From Hofstenia miamia (taxonomy: Eukaryota; Xenacoelomorpha; Acoela): 64,000 nt of DNA. The DNA lies in assembly GCA_004352715.1 (NCBI GenBank), contig SCFE01000071.1, positions 1,040,975-1,104,974 of the forward strand. The letters are read 5' to 3'. The notes below the pieces were generated by a model. It searched no databases. It was not told where the DNA came from and was given only the letters and a program-made list of their open reading frames with translations. Every line of letters starts with the position of its first letter. The stretch's first letter is position 1. The position numbers and the translations under genes are program-made. Below are positions 35,101 through 48,100 of this stretch, one piece after another.

Positions 35101-38100
35101 ATTAGTTATTCAATTTTAAGTTAGTCAGTAAATGCACTTGAAACTAATTTCTCTCTTGTACTCATTGTACTTCATAGCTCTTGCGAATTCAGAAGAATGG
35201 AGGCTCTGTACTAAGTGCAAGTCGGTACTTTCAAAGTTAAAGGCCAATAAATCGTTTCAAGATTTGCAAAATGTTTTCGATTTGAGCAAAGCTAAAAGTA
35301 CACACTATAACACTCAACCGAATTTTACGCAATATGTAACACATTTTGTTGATGATGTCATGGAAAGTTGGATAAAATATAAAATCAATAAAAACAAGGT
35401 CATCACTGACGTTGACATTGTTTTTGTTTCGCCTTTGGAAGATCCAGAAGAACTTGTGGAAGAAACATCACCATCTCAAGAAATGAGTTCTACAACTAAA
35501 GCCAGTGACTTTACGACAAAGTATATTGCTCCCAAATCAATTACTTCATCAGAGAAAATCACAAGCACAGAATTTATTATTTCTTCAATTGCACCAAAGC
35601 TGACTACAACGCAGACGACAACGAATCTTCTTTCGCAATCTTCCTCAACAACACTACCAATGACAAGTTCGACAGAATACATTGAAAACTTGAACTGTAA
35701 GAGTAGCATGGATGAGGCTTCAAATTGGATCGATTGCCATAAAACAAAAGCGATTCCAAATAACATTATAAATCTATCAAAATATAGCTCATGTTCCAAA
35801 TTTGAAGTTATCCAATGTTATGCACACAATGAATCACACGATGTATACATTGAAATGAAGTGCAATGGCAGCTCTCTTAATTTGCATCTTAAAAAAGAGA
35901 ACTCTATTGAAATTTGCCAGAAGGAAGAGCCATCAATATTAAAAATGGGCTTAAGGATAGACTACTGGAAGAAATCTGTTGTTGACTTTAAAGCTAATCT
36001 CCATCCATATATTTTAAGAGATATGCATTCTTGTTTTGAGGAAAACGACTGTCGCGATCCTCAGAAACTAGATACTTACGCTGACAACAATGATGTACAT
36101 TTCCTCTTCAAAATCCAATGCTTAGACTCAAGCACTATGTTCATTGAGGTTGATCACTCAAAGGATTATACCTATAAAATTGAAAGGACTTTGTACGAAA
36201 TTCCAAGTTTCTTACGAAAAGAATTAGGCTTGGAATTCGTGGATGCTGAAGCTGAGACACCGAATATTTTAAATGAGGTCAATTTTATGGCATACAAAGA
36301 ACTATACAATTGGGGAAAAATTGTAATTACATCAACTAAGAAATCGCCTGTTCAAGTACCATTCCTTACAGGCGTAGAACTTTTTAAAATAGAAGTATTT
36401 GTAATGAACGAGACGTATAAGGACACACTCAATGTATTCGTTTTAATGGCAAACAACCAATCTATATTGACACTGTAAGGCGTGATCCTGTTTTGAATAA
36501 ACGTAGCATATCCATTGTTAAATGCAACTTAAGAACAATAAATTTGTTTTAAAAAGAACATAGTCTATTCAACAAATAATGATCATATACTTACAGCAAA
36601 GAAATTTAAAAGCGAAAACTTATATATATATATATATATATGTGCAATTGTTGAAAATTAGAAAGTTAGGGACGAAATGAAAAAAAATCCGACTGATGGT
36701 AAGTTCTTGAGACAGACTCAATATAGAATTTTTAAAAAATTGAAAAAATTTATAGAAAATAGTAGATTTAAATGCATTTATAAAGTAATATCTCAATGAA
36801 AAGCAAACAATTCAATAGCAAAAACAAGGGCGCCTATATTAATATTGGCGTCCTTGAGCACAAAATAACTCTCTTTTCAAAGGTTTGACTGCATGGGAAC
36901 TATCTAAATTAAAATTGCAGCTCAAAATTTTACTGTTATTTTAGAATATATCTATAGGAAAAATTTTATATCATAATTAACATTAGCATGGTATTCTTCA
37001 AGGTTCCCTCCGTCTGAATTAATTGGTATCTACTAGTTTAACTCACTGTACATGTAATTGCATAGCCAACAATAGAGTCAAGTAGTCCCATGCTACAAGT
37101 GTGGATTTTAGACAAACTTTACACTTCGAACATCGGTAAAGTTGATAACTGTTCGAATTGATCATTGTATTGTTTTATACTACGCGATTCCTTAACATTT
37201 ACTATTAAAACTTCAGAAGGTCCTATATCATGCTGCAAGATTTGTTCTGAAAATTGGACACAAGCATAAATGATTACCCTTCATTGGTTACCTGTAAGAC
37301 AACGTATTCTGTATAAAGTAGCTCTTCTATCATATAAAGCCTGAAATAGTTCCCCTAGTAATCTATAAGACTTATTTCGTTGTTCAACTTGTAGAATGTC
37401 AGCAAGGTCATCTACTATTAGGGAATATTTAGTGCCAAGAACATGACTAAAATTTGTGATCGGGCATTTGCCATTGCGAGGCTGAGTATTTGGTCTATAC
37501 TGCTAAATTATCTGAAAACGTCCCCTACGATTAATGTATTTAAGAAAGATCTAAAAGTGTGGCTATTTCGACAAGCAAATATGTTGTGATTTGTAGTTAT
37601 GTTTTAGCAAGTTAGAGTTGACTTCAGCCAAGGTTTTCGCGCATTGTAAGAATATATTGATTATTATTATTGTTATTATTATTAATATTAATATTAGCAA
37701 GAAATTGGCACAAGTGAGAATACTAGCACCACTATATCAAATCCAATACGCTAGTTTATAAATTTGTATAAACAAATAAATTGCAACACTAAGCTTACAA
37801 CTGTGTTAAGTCAATTTATTTTGACCAACAAAAGGACAAATGCTTACATTAGTAACATTTTAATAAAAAATAATGCTTGGCAGTCTTCTTTCACAGTCAA
37901 GGCCTGCAGATTATGGAACAATCCTAAGTATTAGCCTACGGCAGGCTGCATTACTAAAGAAATTTAAAAAATTACTAAAAGAAAACTTACTGGCTAATCA
38001 ATATAAATTATTGCAAACAAAAAACTTAACTCCTTTCAAAATATGGTAAATTAATAATATTTTAATTGAATTTAATTTGTAAATAGTGTTTTTAATTTGT

Positions 38101-41100
38101 TTTTTTTATCGTATTTTTATTTTAACAATTTATAGGTAGTTTGAAGTTTTGTACAGGTGTATATATATATATATATATATATATTGTATATGTATTTGCA
38201 AATATGTAATCCTATATACGTTGTACAAACGGAACAGACAAATAGAGCTATTGAACGTTATTATTACTATTATTATTTGTTCGAGTTATACTTTTATTTT
38301 ACGTTAATTTTCTGATTGAGATATTGAAACAAAACAACGTATATTCTTTTACTAATTGAATTAGTAGTAGTGTTAGTAGTAGCGCAGTAGTGGTAATCGT
38401 CGTGGTAGCGGGAGTGGTTCAAACGTCTACGAATAACTGTTTCTTTGATGCCTTTAAATTTGTTTGACGTAGTGCATCAGATAAACATAGACTGAACAAG
38501 CATCTGTGAGAAACTAATCAACTAACGATGATTAAAGCATTTGTGATGGGCTAGATTCATGTTAACCCGTATATGCCTATTTCATATATTTAACACATAA
38601 AGCTAATTAGCTACGATTTCAAACATACATTTGTTTTTCAATTTTCAGAAGAAGTTCGTATAGGATTTTGGGCATATGTGAATTGGGTACCTTAACCCTA
38701 TTTTTAACTTGGCCTGAGGAGGTTTCCAAGCTCAGATGAACTAGCGAGAAAGAGAAAATCTGAAATGCACTAGGCATGTAGTTGCAATAAAAATGCTCCG
38801 AATTAATTTTATGTGCACATTTATTTATATTAGCAGCATAACTGCACTATTCCTTTTTTCATTCGAGGATTTTCTACATTAAATTCATAGCTATGTCTTA
38901 ATCTAAAAAATATACAAGAATAACAATTAAATATTTTACATACATTTTCGAATGTTATTGCAATACATTGCAATTTCGTGTTGTGAACGTGTTCTGCATG
39001 ATTAATATATTATTGCAGAGCTTTGTCGTGTGCCACTTTTTTCGTATACCGGTATTATCGTGTATTAGAGCTCTCGTGTATCGGTATTTCGTGTATTTAG
39101 GAAAACTTATTAAACCCAGAAAAATTTATTCTTCAAAAGAAATTTGCACAAGGCATTCTGGATTTTTGGGTACAGTTGAGCTGCGTTTATCGCTGGAGCG
39201 AGGCTTACATACCAAAAACATCCGTTCCGCGGAACTACTGCTTGCGGGTATGGCCAGAATTTCATAAACAGCATTTTTGAAATCACTGCACATGGGGGAC
39301 TGCTTCCAGAATTTTACAATCTCGTCGTTTACCAAAGAACCGTCTAGATATGAATGTAAAAAATTTTGCTGTGACTTAGAAGAAATTTGAATCAACAAAT
39401 TAGCACCAAAATCGAGTAACTTTTTCTTTTCCGGAGAATCTCTTTCACTCAAGTGGGCATAAAAATGAGATAAAAGTATTCTTCGGCACTGCTCGGTTTC
39501 AAACCGAAAAAACGAATTATCTGAATCGCAGAATGCTAGTCTATTCTTCGGATCGAGGATCGTTGTGACCATCAGCAATGTATCAGTTCTAACAAAACGA
39601 AAATGGGAAATAAGTGATGTCACATATCGTTCCTTCACTGCATTCACCGAAGCTATTTCTGTAGAAAAACTGGTCAGTGTTTGTTCAAGCATTTGCAAAA
39701 CAGGAATGACTCGGTGGATATTGATTGTTGCAGTTTGTAGGAGATCGGTTGCATCCCTGAGATACTCTAAAATTTCGCATAATTTGGACAATTCTTGTGT
39801 TTCAATATCACGAAGTTTCAGATCACTTCTATTACACTCAGTCAGTGCTTGGTTTATTTGAGTTGTCATGCATTGTAATTTCCGGCTCGTGGAGGTAGGT
39901 TGAATCCTTATAATTTGTAACTAGCTGAGTACAAATTGCCCTCAAATTGTGTAATTGAGGCTCAGCACGACCCCACTGAAATACCGATACACGATTTCGT
40001 GTAGTATACACGATTTTCGTTTAGTATTTTTATTTTTTTCATGTACCGTTACTTTCGTGTATCTTTATCACGATTTTCGTTTAGAATATCGTGTATCGGT
40101 AATACACGACAACGCTCTGTATTATTGCAATGCCCTATTTACGTATGAGGATGCATCGAAATTAAATAATAATATCTCTTACATATAACAGTGAAAGGTA
40201 TTGTTTCGAGGACTATTTCTTTTCCATTTAATGCTTAATTGTAGAGCATCGATATACAAGTGGATATACCGATCCCGAAACAGAAGTTGATACAACTATT
40301 GTATTTACTGTAAGGTTTCCACTACCATTCACTTGGCCCCCAATTCTGTCAATAAGAAATGGTTTACAAGAAAAATATGAAACTCATTATCAAATATTAA
40401 ATGAGATTTGATAATATAAATGTTTCAATACCTTCAGCAGCGCTAGATTTGCATATAATTTTGTAAATATTTTCCTACCAGTACCGGCCTTACATTACTG
40501 TCTTTCAAGGAAATATATGTTAGGGTTGTCAAAATATCCTCTATTTTTTAAATCCAGGATGGTCATGTATCCTTCATACCCTCATCTCCAATGCCAATGG
40601 CAATAAAAAAGTGAAAATCTGAATTGCTGCTATGAGCAGTTATTTAATATAAATATTTTCACCAGAGGTCTTGCATCTCAATAGAAGCTGTAGAGAGCAA
40701 TGCACGTAAATATTCACTTAAAACCAAAAGCTGACATTTAGCCCTAATTAACCCAGGCAATTTTGTAAAATACAAGATGGCTTCAATAAAAAAACTGAAG
40801 CCCTCACAATTAAATTGGTATAAAGGAAATTCGAAAATGTTTGGAAAAATTGGATGCTTCTTTGCAGAATAGTTCATATTTCCATGAAATTATGGAAAAA
40901 AATAATTTTCAACACAAATATTAACCATAATGGGGGACGCACATATACCCACGGAAGTGTCCATGTTAATGATATGCAAGTAGAACTTTTTTTATGAAGT
41001 ACCTGCCTGACAAAAATACTTTATTACCAGTTTAAAAACTTTAAACAACATTTCTAATACAATTCACATTCATTATAAGCTAATTTTTCAGCATTTTACT

Positions 41101-42232
41101 AATAATATTTATTTTTTGAAATTTCTTATTTAAGATTTATCATAGTTTAAGTGAAAAGCGTACCCGTACCCGATGAAAATCATGTCGAGTAAAATCTGTT
41201 ACCTGATTAAACCCGACCCATCAAGAAGATAGTGGTGTTAATCACTAGTTGATTTGAGAAATAAGAAAATGTCTGATGTTTATCATCATTTGATTCGAAA
41301 GCACGGGTGCAACTCCTCCTAAGTTTTGAATTGATTGGTTTTGTATGAAACCATGGTAGACACGTTCAATCAATACACCCACTGATAATAATCCACTGGA
41401 GATAGATCTGATTATCTTGATGGCCCTCATAGTTCCATCGAAGCCTCATCTTTCTGAAAAATTACAGATGACATTTTTCGCAACAGCCTTAGTTGAGGCA
41501 AGACATGAGTAAAATGCCTGCATAGTTATGCTGATACATTGATTCAGTAAAGATAACGTCTGCACCTAATTTCTCTCTTCTATTCAGAGAATTCTTTAAA
41601 AAGAAGCTGTTGACAACTCGCATCATTTCAGAGTGGTGAAAGACTACGATTGCCACCAGATCTATCTCCAATGGATTGTTATTGGCGGGTGTATTGAAGG
41701 TGTTTGCCTACCATGTTCTCATATCACGAAATCTCGATGACCTGAAGGACAAAATCGTTCAGAAAACTGACGCATCAATATTAATGAATTGCACTGCGTT
41801 GTGAAAATATTGTATAAAGATGTCAGACTGTAATTCAGAAAAAATTGTGGTTTGTTAGAACATTTTTTGTGACATGAGTTCCGGTTGTGTATTTAATGAA
41901 GTTTCATTTCATAGCAATCAAGCTTTTACTATGTTGGTATTTGAAAAACCGAGGGGATGACTCTATGAAAATTAATGTGCATATTACAAGAAAACCGACA
42001 AATAAATGGATTTGACTTATGATTCACTCTGTATTATCTATTTAAGAATGCATTTATGTCATAGTACATACAAAATACATCATATACTGGCGAATTTTGA
42101 CCTGCCTTTTTCATAAAAATTGCACAGTGTAGCACAAAAAATTTCAGACAAAGGTTTGGACGAAAATCACCAGTATAAAATCTCCTGAATTAGTGACAAA
42201 ATAATGTGCCCGCTCTAAAATTTGAAGTTAGT

Positions 42233-42297
<65 letters not shown>

Positions 42298-44854
42298 ATA
42301 TATCTTGAATAATTAAGAAAAGAGTATATTTGCTTATTATTGATTAATCTTTGCTGCGTTTCAATTAATGTTAATAATTGTTTACAGATATGTTCACAAT
42401 TCAAACAAATTTGCAGTAAAGCATTTGTTGAAAACTGTTTTTAAAAAATAACGCAGAATACAAAGTTTGTCATTAAAAACTAGAGTCACTTTGAAACTAT
42501 TGCCCTATTTTTCAATTTTGTTTCTAATGTAAATATTTAAGTTCGATTGTTTATATAAAAAGAAAAAACATTAGATATCCGCTTCAACTCTTCGTATGCA
42601 ATGAAGTAATTCCTCCTGTTATATAGATATCTCACCGTTTGTGTTTTCATTTTCTTTAAATTGTATGGAACTCTAAAAATTCGTACTAGTAGCTTTGCTT
42701 TCTCATTAATTTAAATCAAGTGTTTTTGTTAATCTATAAACTATACCATAGTTAGCTAAAAGTCAAAAGATATTAATTCTATTCTAAGTGCATATCCATA
42801 TCTATAAAATGGGGGGGGGCGGAGATGGGTGTTAATCTTCTTGGAAAGTTGTGAAAATATTAAATTCTGGGAAAGAAAACTACAGTATGAACTACTATTA
42901 ATTAACTTTTGAAATAAACTCGATTACATGTTTTGTCGTTCGGAAAAGTTTGTTTCGGATTATATTCTGGATTTTACTAATTTTAGTTACTGCTTTGCTC
43001 ATTTCTGTCCGATACGTTAGGGGCACTCTAAGGGATGTAAAATTTGAAGGTTAATTTTGCGTCGAATGACATTTGCACCCTAAGAAATGTTTGTCCTAAA
43101 TGTGATAAAATAATGAAATCTAGCAATTTGAGATTTATTCACTTTCTTACTACTAAGTTTTCAAAAATTGTAACTTGGTGACTATCACTATAAATTTACT
43201 GCTAAGTGCTTCCTCACCCTCCACCTCCACATTTGCTGTACATATTGAGCATTTTAAATAGTTTTCTAGAAATCTTTAGAAATTTTCGCATAAAGGGCTA
43301 TATCAGTACTGAATAAATATGACAAAAGGACGAGTTCACAGTATGCATTATAGTAATGAAATCTATTTGGCTAGGCAATGTCATTAATGACTGAAATAAC
43401 AAATTTTGAAGTAAAGCCTATTCTAATGAATAAATAAGCTAAAATGCATTATTGAGTTTATTTCACTGAAACAGATTCCACTATCATAACATTAAAACTA
43501 TGTCTTAAATATTTCCCCGACCATGAATATTATTTGAGAAGTTTGTTACTGAGTTAGACAAAATCTGAAAAAGTTGTCATATTTGAATTTACAATATAGA
43601 CCTACAATTAAGCCGTCTGCAAAAAGAATTTTACGTTGTATTAAAAATAATTTTTGAATGAAACTTAAGTTATTCTTCACATTACACAGATAAAAAAGGT
43701 GAAATGATAATATAGAATGATGAGAATTAAGGTTCTTTTACCAATTCCAAAAGTGAAGTTTCTAAAAATGTAGAATTTTTCATGAATACATTTACAAAAT
43801 CATACTAAAATCGAAGTTACCTTGTGATTTATTATATTTGGTTTCAAATTTGAAATTGGAATTGCTTCAAATGTTAGTTTGAAAAATTATCAATATTATT
43901 TAAAATTTGGATATTGTTACCAAAAAAGTATGAGCATCTCAGTTTGATTTGACAGTAAATATACTCAATTTACATAAATAATGAAGTTTAAACGTTTTTC
44001 AATTATAACCTCAATTTATATTATGGCACAATTTAGAACAATAACTATTGTCCTACAGTATTCAATTCATTTATATATATATATATATAGTATTTAATTC
44101 TTGAAATTATTTATGTTATATTTGAATAAATTATTTAGAAAAATTAAAACATGCAATGTTTGTTTCGTGTTCTTATTTAGATAAAGCTTTAGTCCATTCA
44201 AAATTGGAAAAAAGCTTACAATGTTTTAGGAATTTCATCTTTATTTATTAAAGTTGGAAGCAAGTTTTCTTGGTTTAGGTCAGCTAATAAACCTCAACAT
44301 GAAGTTTTGATTATCAATTTAGCCATCATAATAACATTTGTTTGATTAAATGTGCTTGATTTTTGTTAGTTTGCGCATCTAAATTTTTATTTTACATTCT
44401 TCATTCATGCAAATATTTTTGGGGATGCTAATTATTAGTATATAGCATTGTTGCGAGAGGATTGTTTACAAGCGAAGTTTTAGTCGGTTTGTGAAACACC
44501 ATGTTCAACTCTCAACATAACAAATGCAACCATATTTTGTTTACTTCGCCAAAGTGGGGTTGAAAATAGCATATGGGTAAGCTGTATAGGAATTGGAAAA
44601 TGTATAAAATAATCAATTAAGCTTTGTTTTGTATGGCAACAACGAAAGCCAAATAAAATGTTAAGCAACGTCTAAGTTTCAGTTCACATATTAGTTTTAG
44701 ATTCTTTTAAAAAAAAATTAATAGTCACATAGATTTAAGGTTCTATTAAATTTTAGGGATTATTACTATAACTGGCATCCATGGTGGCCGGCAAATTGAG
44801 TTTCACGTTAAATTAAAACAAATGCAATAGAGATTTCTTAATATTTAAACTGCA

Positions 44855-44886
<32 letters not shown>

Positions 44887-45100
44887 TGTGTGTGTTAATA
44901 AAACAAGCAGTGTAGACAAGGGACTTTTTAATATTGCAGCATTATACTTAGGCAATATTATTTCTTTACTCATTTTTTGAATTTTATCAATTGCAACTTG
45001 AAATTGTAGAATAAACATATCACTTATCTGATATGTATACCAACTTTTCTTAACTTTCGTAATTTTCTCCAGCAGGTCAAGTGGTCTCCTCAATAGCTTC

Positions 45101-45139
<39 letters not shown>

Positions 45140-48100
45140 CAACAGTTAAAGATTGTTGTTGATCGCATAGGGTTTAAATCATATATTTATCTGAACCCAA
45201 CGTGTGGAGGTAATTGAAAAAATTCTTAAAAATTTGAATTTTTAATGAAGATTAGCTAATCTTTTTAAGTACATTAGGTACACACACGCTTTTTAGTTCA
45301 AATTGTTAATATTGCACCAAGTTGACTAATGTACATGTATGTGTCTATACTTCATGTTTGCAAATTTCCTAATTAACATAGAGAAAATATTGTTTAAATG
45401 TAGACAAACGGTTTGTCCACTTAAATGGAAATCAGTCTGCTTAATGCAATTTTATGAAACTAGAATTGCCAAAATTGTGTGGAAAATATGTGTCCCAAAA
45501 ATTTGGCCCATTAGATGTTCTAAATAATACAGAGTTGAGTAAGGTTATTTATTTAACTCAAAGGTGTAGAAAACGAAAATACATAAAAAATATGAGCAAC
45601 GTGGCTTTGCTAATGCCCCGTAAATATTTCTTGACAAATTTTGAAAAAATTTAGTTTTCAGTAAAATATTTGAAGAAATTGAATTATATTTAAAATTTTC
45701 TAAGCTAGTTTGCTTTTGCTGCAAAAATTAGATGTACATGAGAAATAGTGAACAATTTTTAAAGTTTGTAAAACAAATTTCAAGTTATTTACTACTTATC
45801 ATTTATTACAGTTGTAATATTCAAATTTATATACGAATATTTATGCAATGTTTTAGCAGTGAATTATGATCGCTTGAAAATTTGCAAAGCCCCATGCAAC
45901 ACTGTTTTTATGCTGTTTCTGAATATTATATAGAAGGATAGAAGGATATTTTTTGCAGTATGCGATTTATTTTATAATTATCAATGATGAATAGCTTTGA
46001 GTTAGCAGTAGCATGCTTGATGAACATTAAAATGTGTACTTTAGTAAATGAAATTTTATTTGCTTTTGATAGTAGGTGACTGTTGATTGGATAATGAACC
46101 ATAGTGTTATTTTCTAAAATAACTTAGAAGTCGTTCTTAGAGATTATACATTTATAAAATTCTTAGTAAGTCTTCAAGTGGTATTCTTTAAAGATCCCGC
46201 AAAATCTAAATAATTTGTTAAAGAAAACTTAAAATTGTTGAAATTTCTTGAAGCTTAGCTAAAATTGCTTAAGAAAATTATAGAGAATTCAAATTTTCGC
46301 TATATGGAAATTAGAATTATCCTAATAGTACAAATTCCTATTTAACAAATGACATAATTCTTTATCAGTAAAAAAAATTGATTTAATGGTTAAACTAAGT
46401 TGCCGTTATTTTGTTACCCCAAAAATAATTAGAATAGGATATTGAGCTCAAATCAAATTTGAAGAACCTGACATTTTGTGATTTCTCCACATTTTTAAAG
46501 AACTTTTTGTCTGCAAAATATGGGAATCATCCTAACTTTGCTCATCAAGATTCAACAAAAACATCAATAGTCTAAGTTTGGGATAGCTTTGTTATCCCAG
46601 AAAGAAATCAGCTTAAAACTTTTGCTTTAGGATGATTATTAGTTTGTTATAGTAATACAAACCCTGGTGCTATGATTTCATGAAAAAATTATTAATATTC
46701 ATTTAACTTATATCTAAAAAACATCTAAATTGAGAAATTTTTGTTATGTTTTGTTGGCTATAATTTTTTGCATATATATTAAATTCAAATTCCTGAAGTC
46801 TTAGGCTTGATATAGCTTTTTTTTTGCAGATTGTTTTCTTCACATAGCAACGAAAATATTCAAAAAATCATAGCATACCAAAACTAAAAGGAAAATTTCA
46901 CAATGTAGATGTTTTTCTTGGGGTAAAAACTAAATAAATATTAGGGTTTTTCAAGCATAGTATTACTATAACAAACTAGCAAATCCTTAAGGCAAGAATT
47001 TTAAGCTGATTTTTTTTGAGGTCACAAAGTTACCCCAAACTTAAACTATTTATGTTTTTGTTAAATCTTGCAAAGCAAAGTTAGGATGACTCTCATAATT
47101 TGGAGACAAAAAGTATTTAACAAATGAGGAAAATTCAAAAATATCACTTTCTTCCAATTTGATTTGAGTACAAAATCCTATTCTAGTTGGTCGTGGGGTA
47201 ATAGAATTACCCCAAACTTAGTTTAACTGTTAATTATATACCAAACGTCTTGAAGATTTCTTTTAAAAAACTGCAAAAACCGAAAAGTAGTTGAATACTA
47301 AAAGATATGAATTTGGCAAAATGAAATTGTAACGTAATGAGTACTTTAATTGGAAGAACTAAAACCAAATTATTGATGGGGCCCGGTTTTCGAAAGTTTA
47401 GCGCGATATTTAGTAGTCATCAATAAAATACATATATTCGGAAAAATTATACTCGAAACACAATTTTTGAAAACTCTCTGAAGTGCTTACATGCATACAT
47501 GTGATATAAACGAATCTTAAGGCTTGAAGTGTAAATATTTGTTAATAGAGAAAATCAAACTATTTGTTAACTATGTTGGACTTTAAAATTCTTGAAATCT
47601 TAGCTAAGATAATGATTCTTTTTATCAGAGTGTGTACACAATATTCAACACCTAGCATCATCAATCTGTATATAAAATCAATTTATGCAAAGCAACGAAA
47701 CAGCTTCCATTTCATTTTTGTTCGTAGTAAAAACATATCTTTTAAATATGGGCCCAAAAAACCATCACAGTAATAAGCTAAGAAATATTCGCAAGTTAAT
47801 AAAAATATTCAGGCAAATGTGTATATCTATATTCACTCTAGACAACCAAGCGATTCTTTTACAATTTGTGATAGCTTCTCTTAAAGATTCCTACATATTC
47901 ATTACTCAAAAATCTAAAATTTGAAATCACAAATAAGTAGAGAACTGTGTCCCTTTTTAGTCAAGCCTTTGTATTACGATTTGTCGAGAACCCATTCCGG
48001 TCCGAACGGCCAGCCTAAACATTGGCTTCGCAGTTTATTTGAGATTATTTGTTATTTCTAAAAGCTTTATGCTGCATAAATATCTGTACATTTAACGTAG

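Larger units (their letters stand above)
41791..46381. other. Intron stretch with microsatellites
   Basis: Contains long (TA)n tracts (42236-42302, 44072-44089, 44855-44880, 45106-45136), a G9 run near 42812, and AT-rich DNA. Frames present are short or driven by TA repeats. Confidence 0.6.

Noticed and set aside
35476-35799. Minus-strand frame of 107 codons
   Set aside because: Shadow of the nested secreted-protein gene, mostly the complement of its Ser/Thr-rich repeat.
44845-45168. 107-codon minus-strand frame
   Set aside because: Opened by TA and TG microsatellites at both ends.
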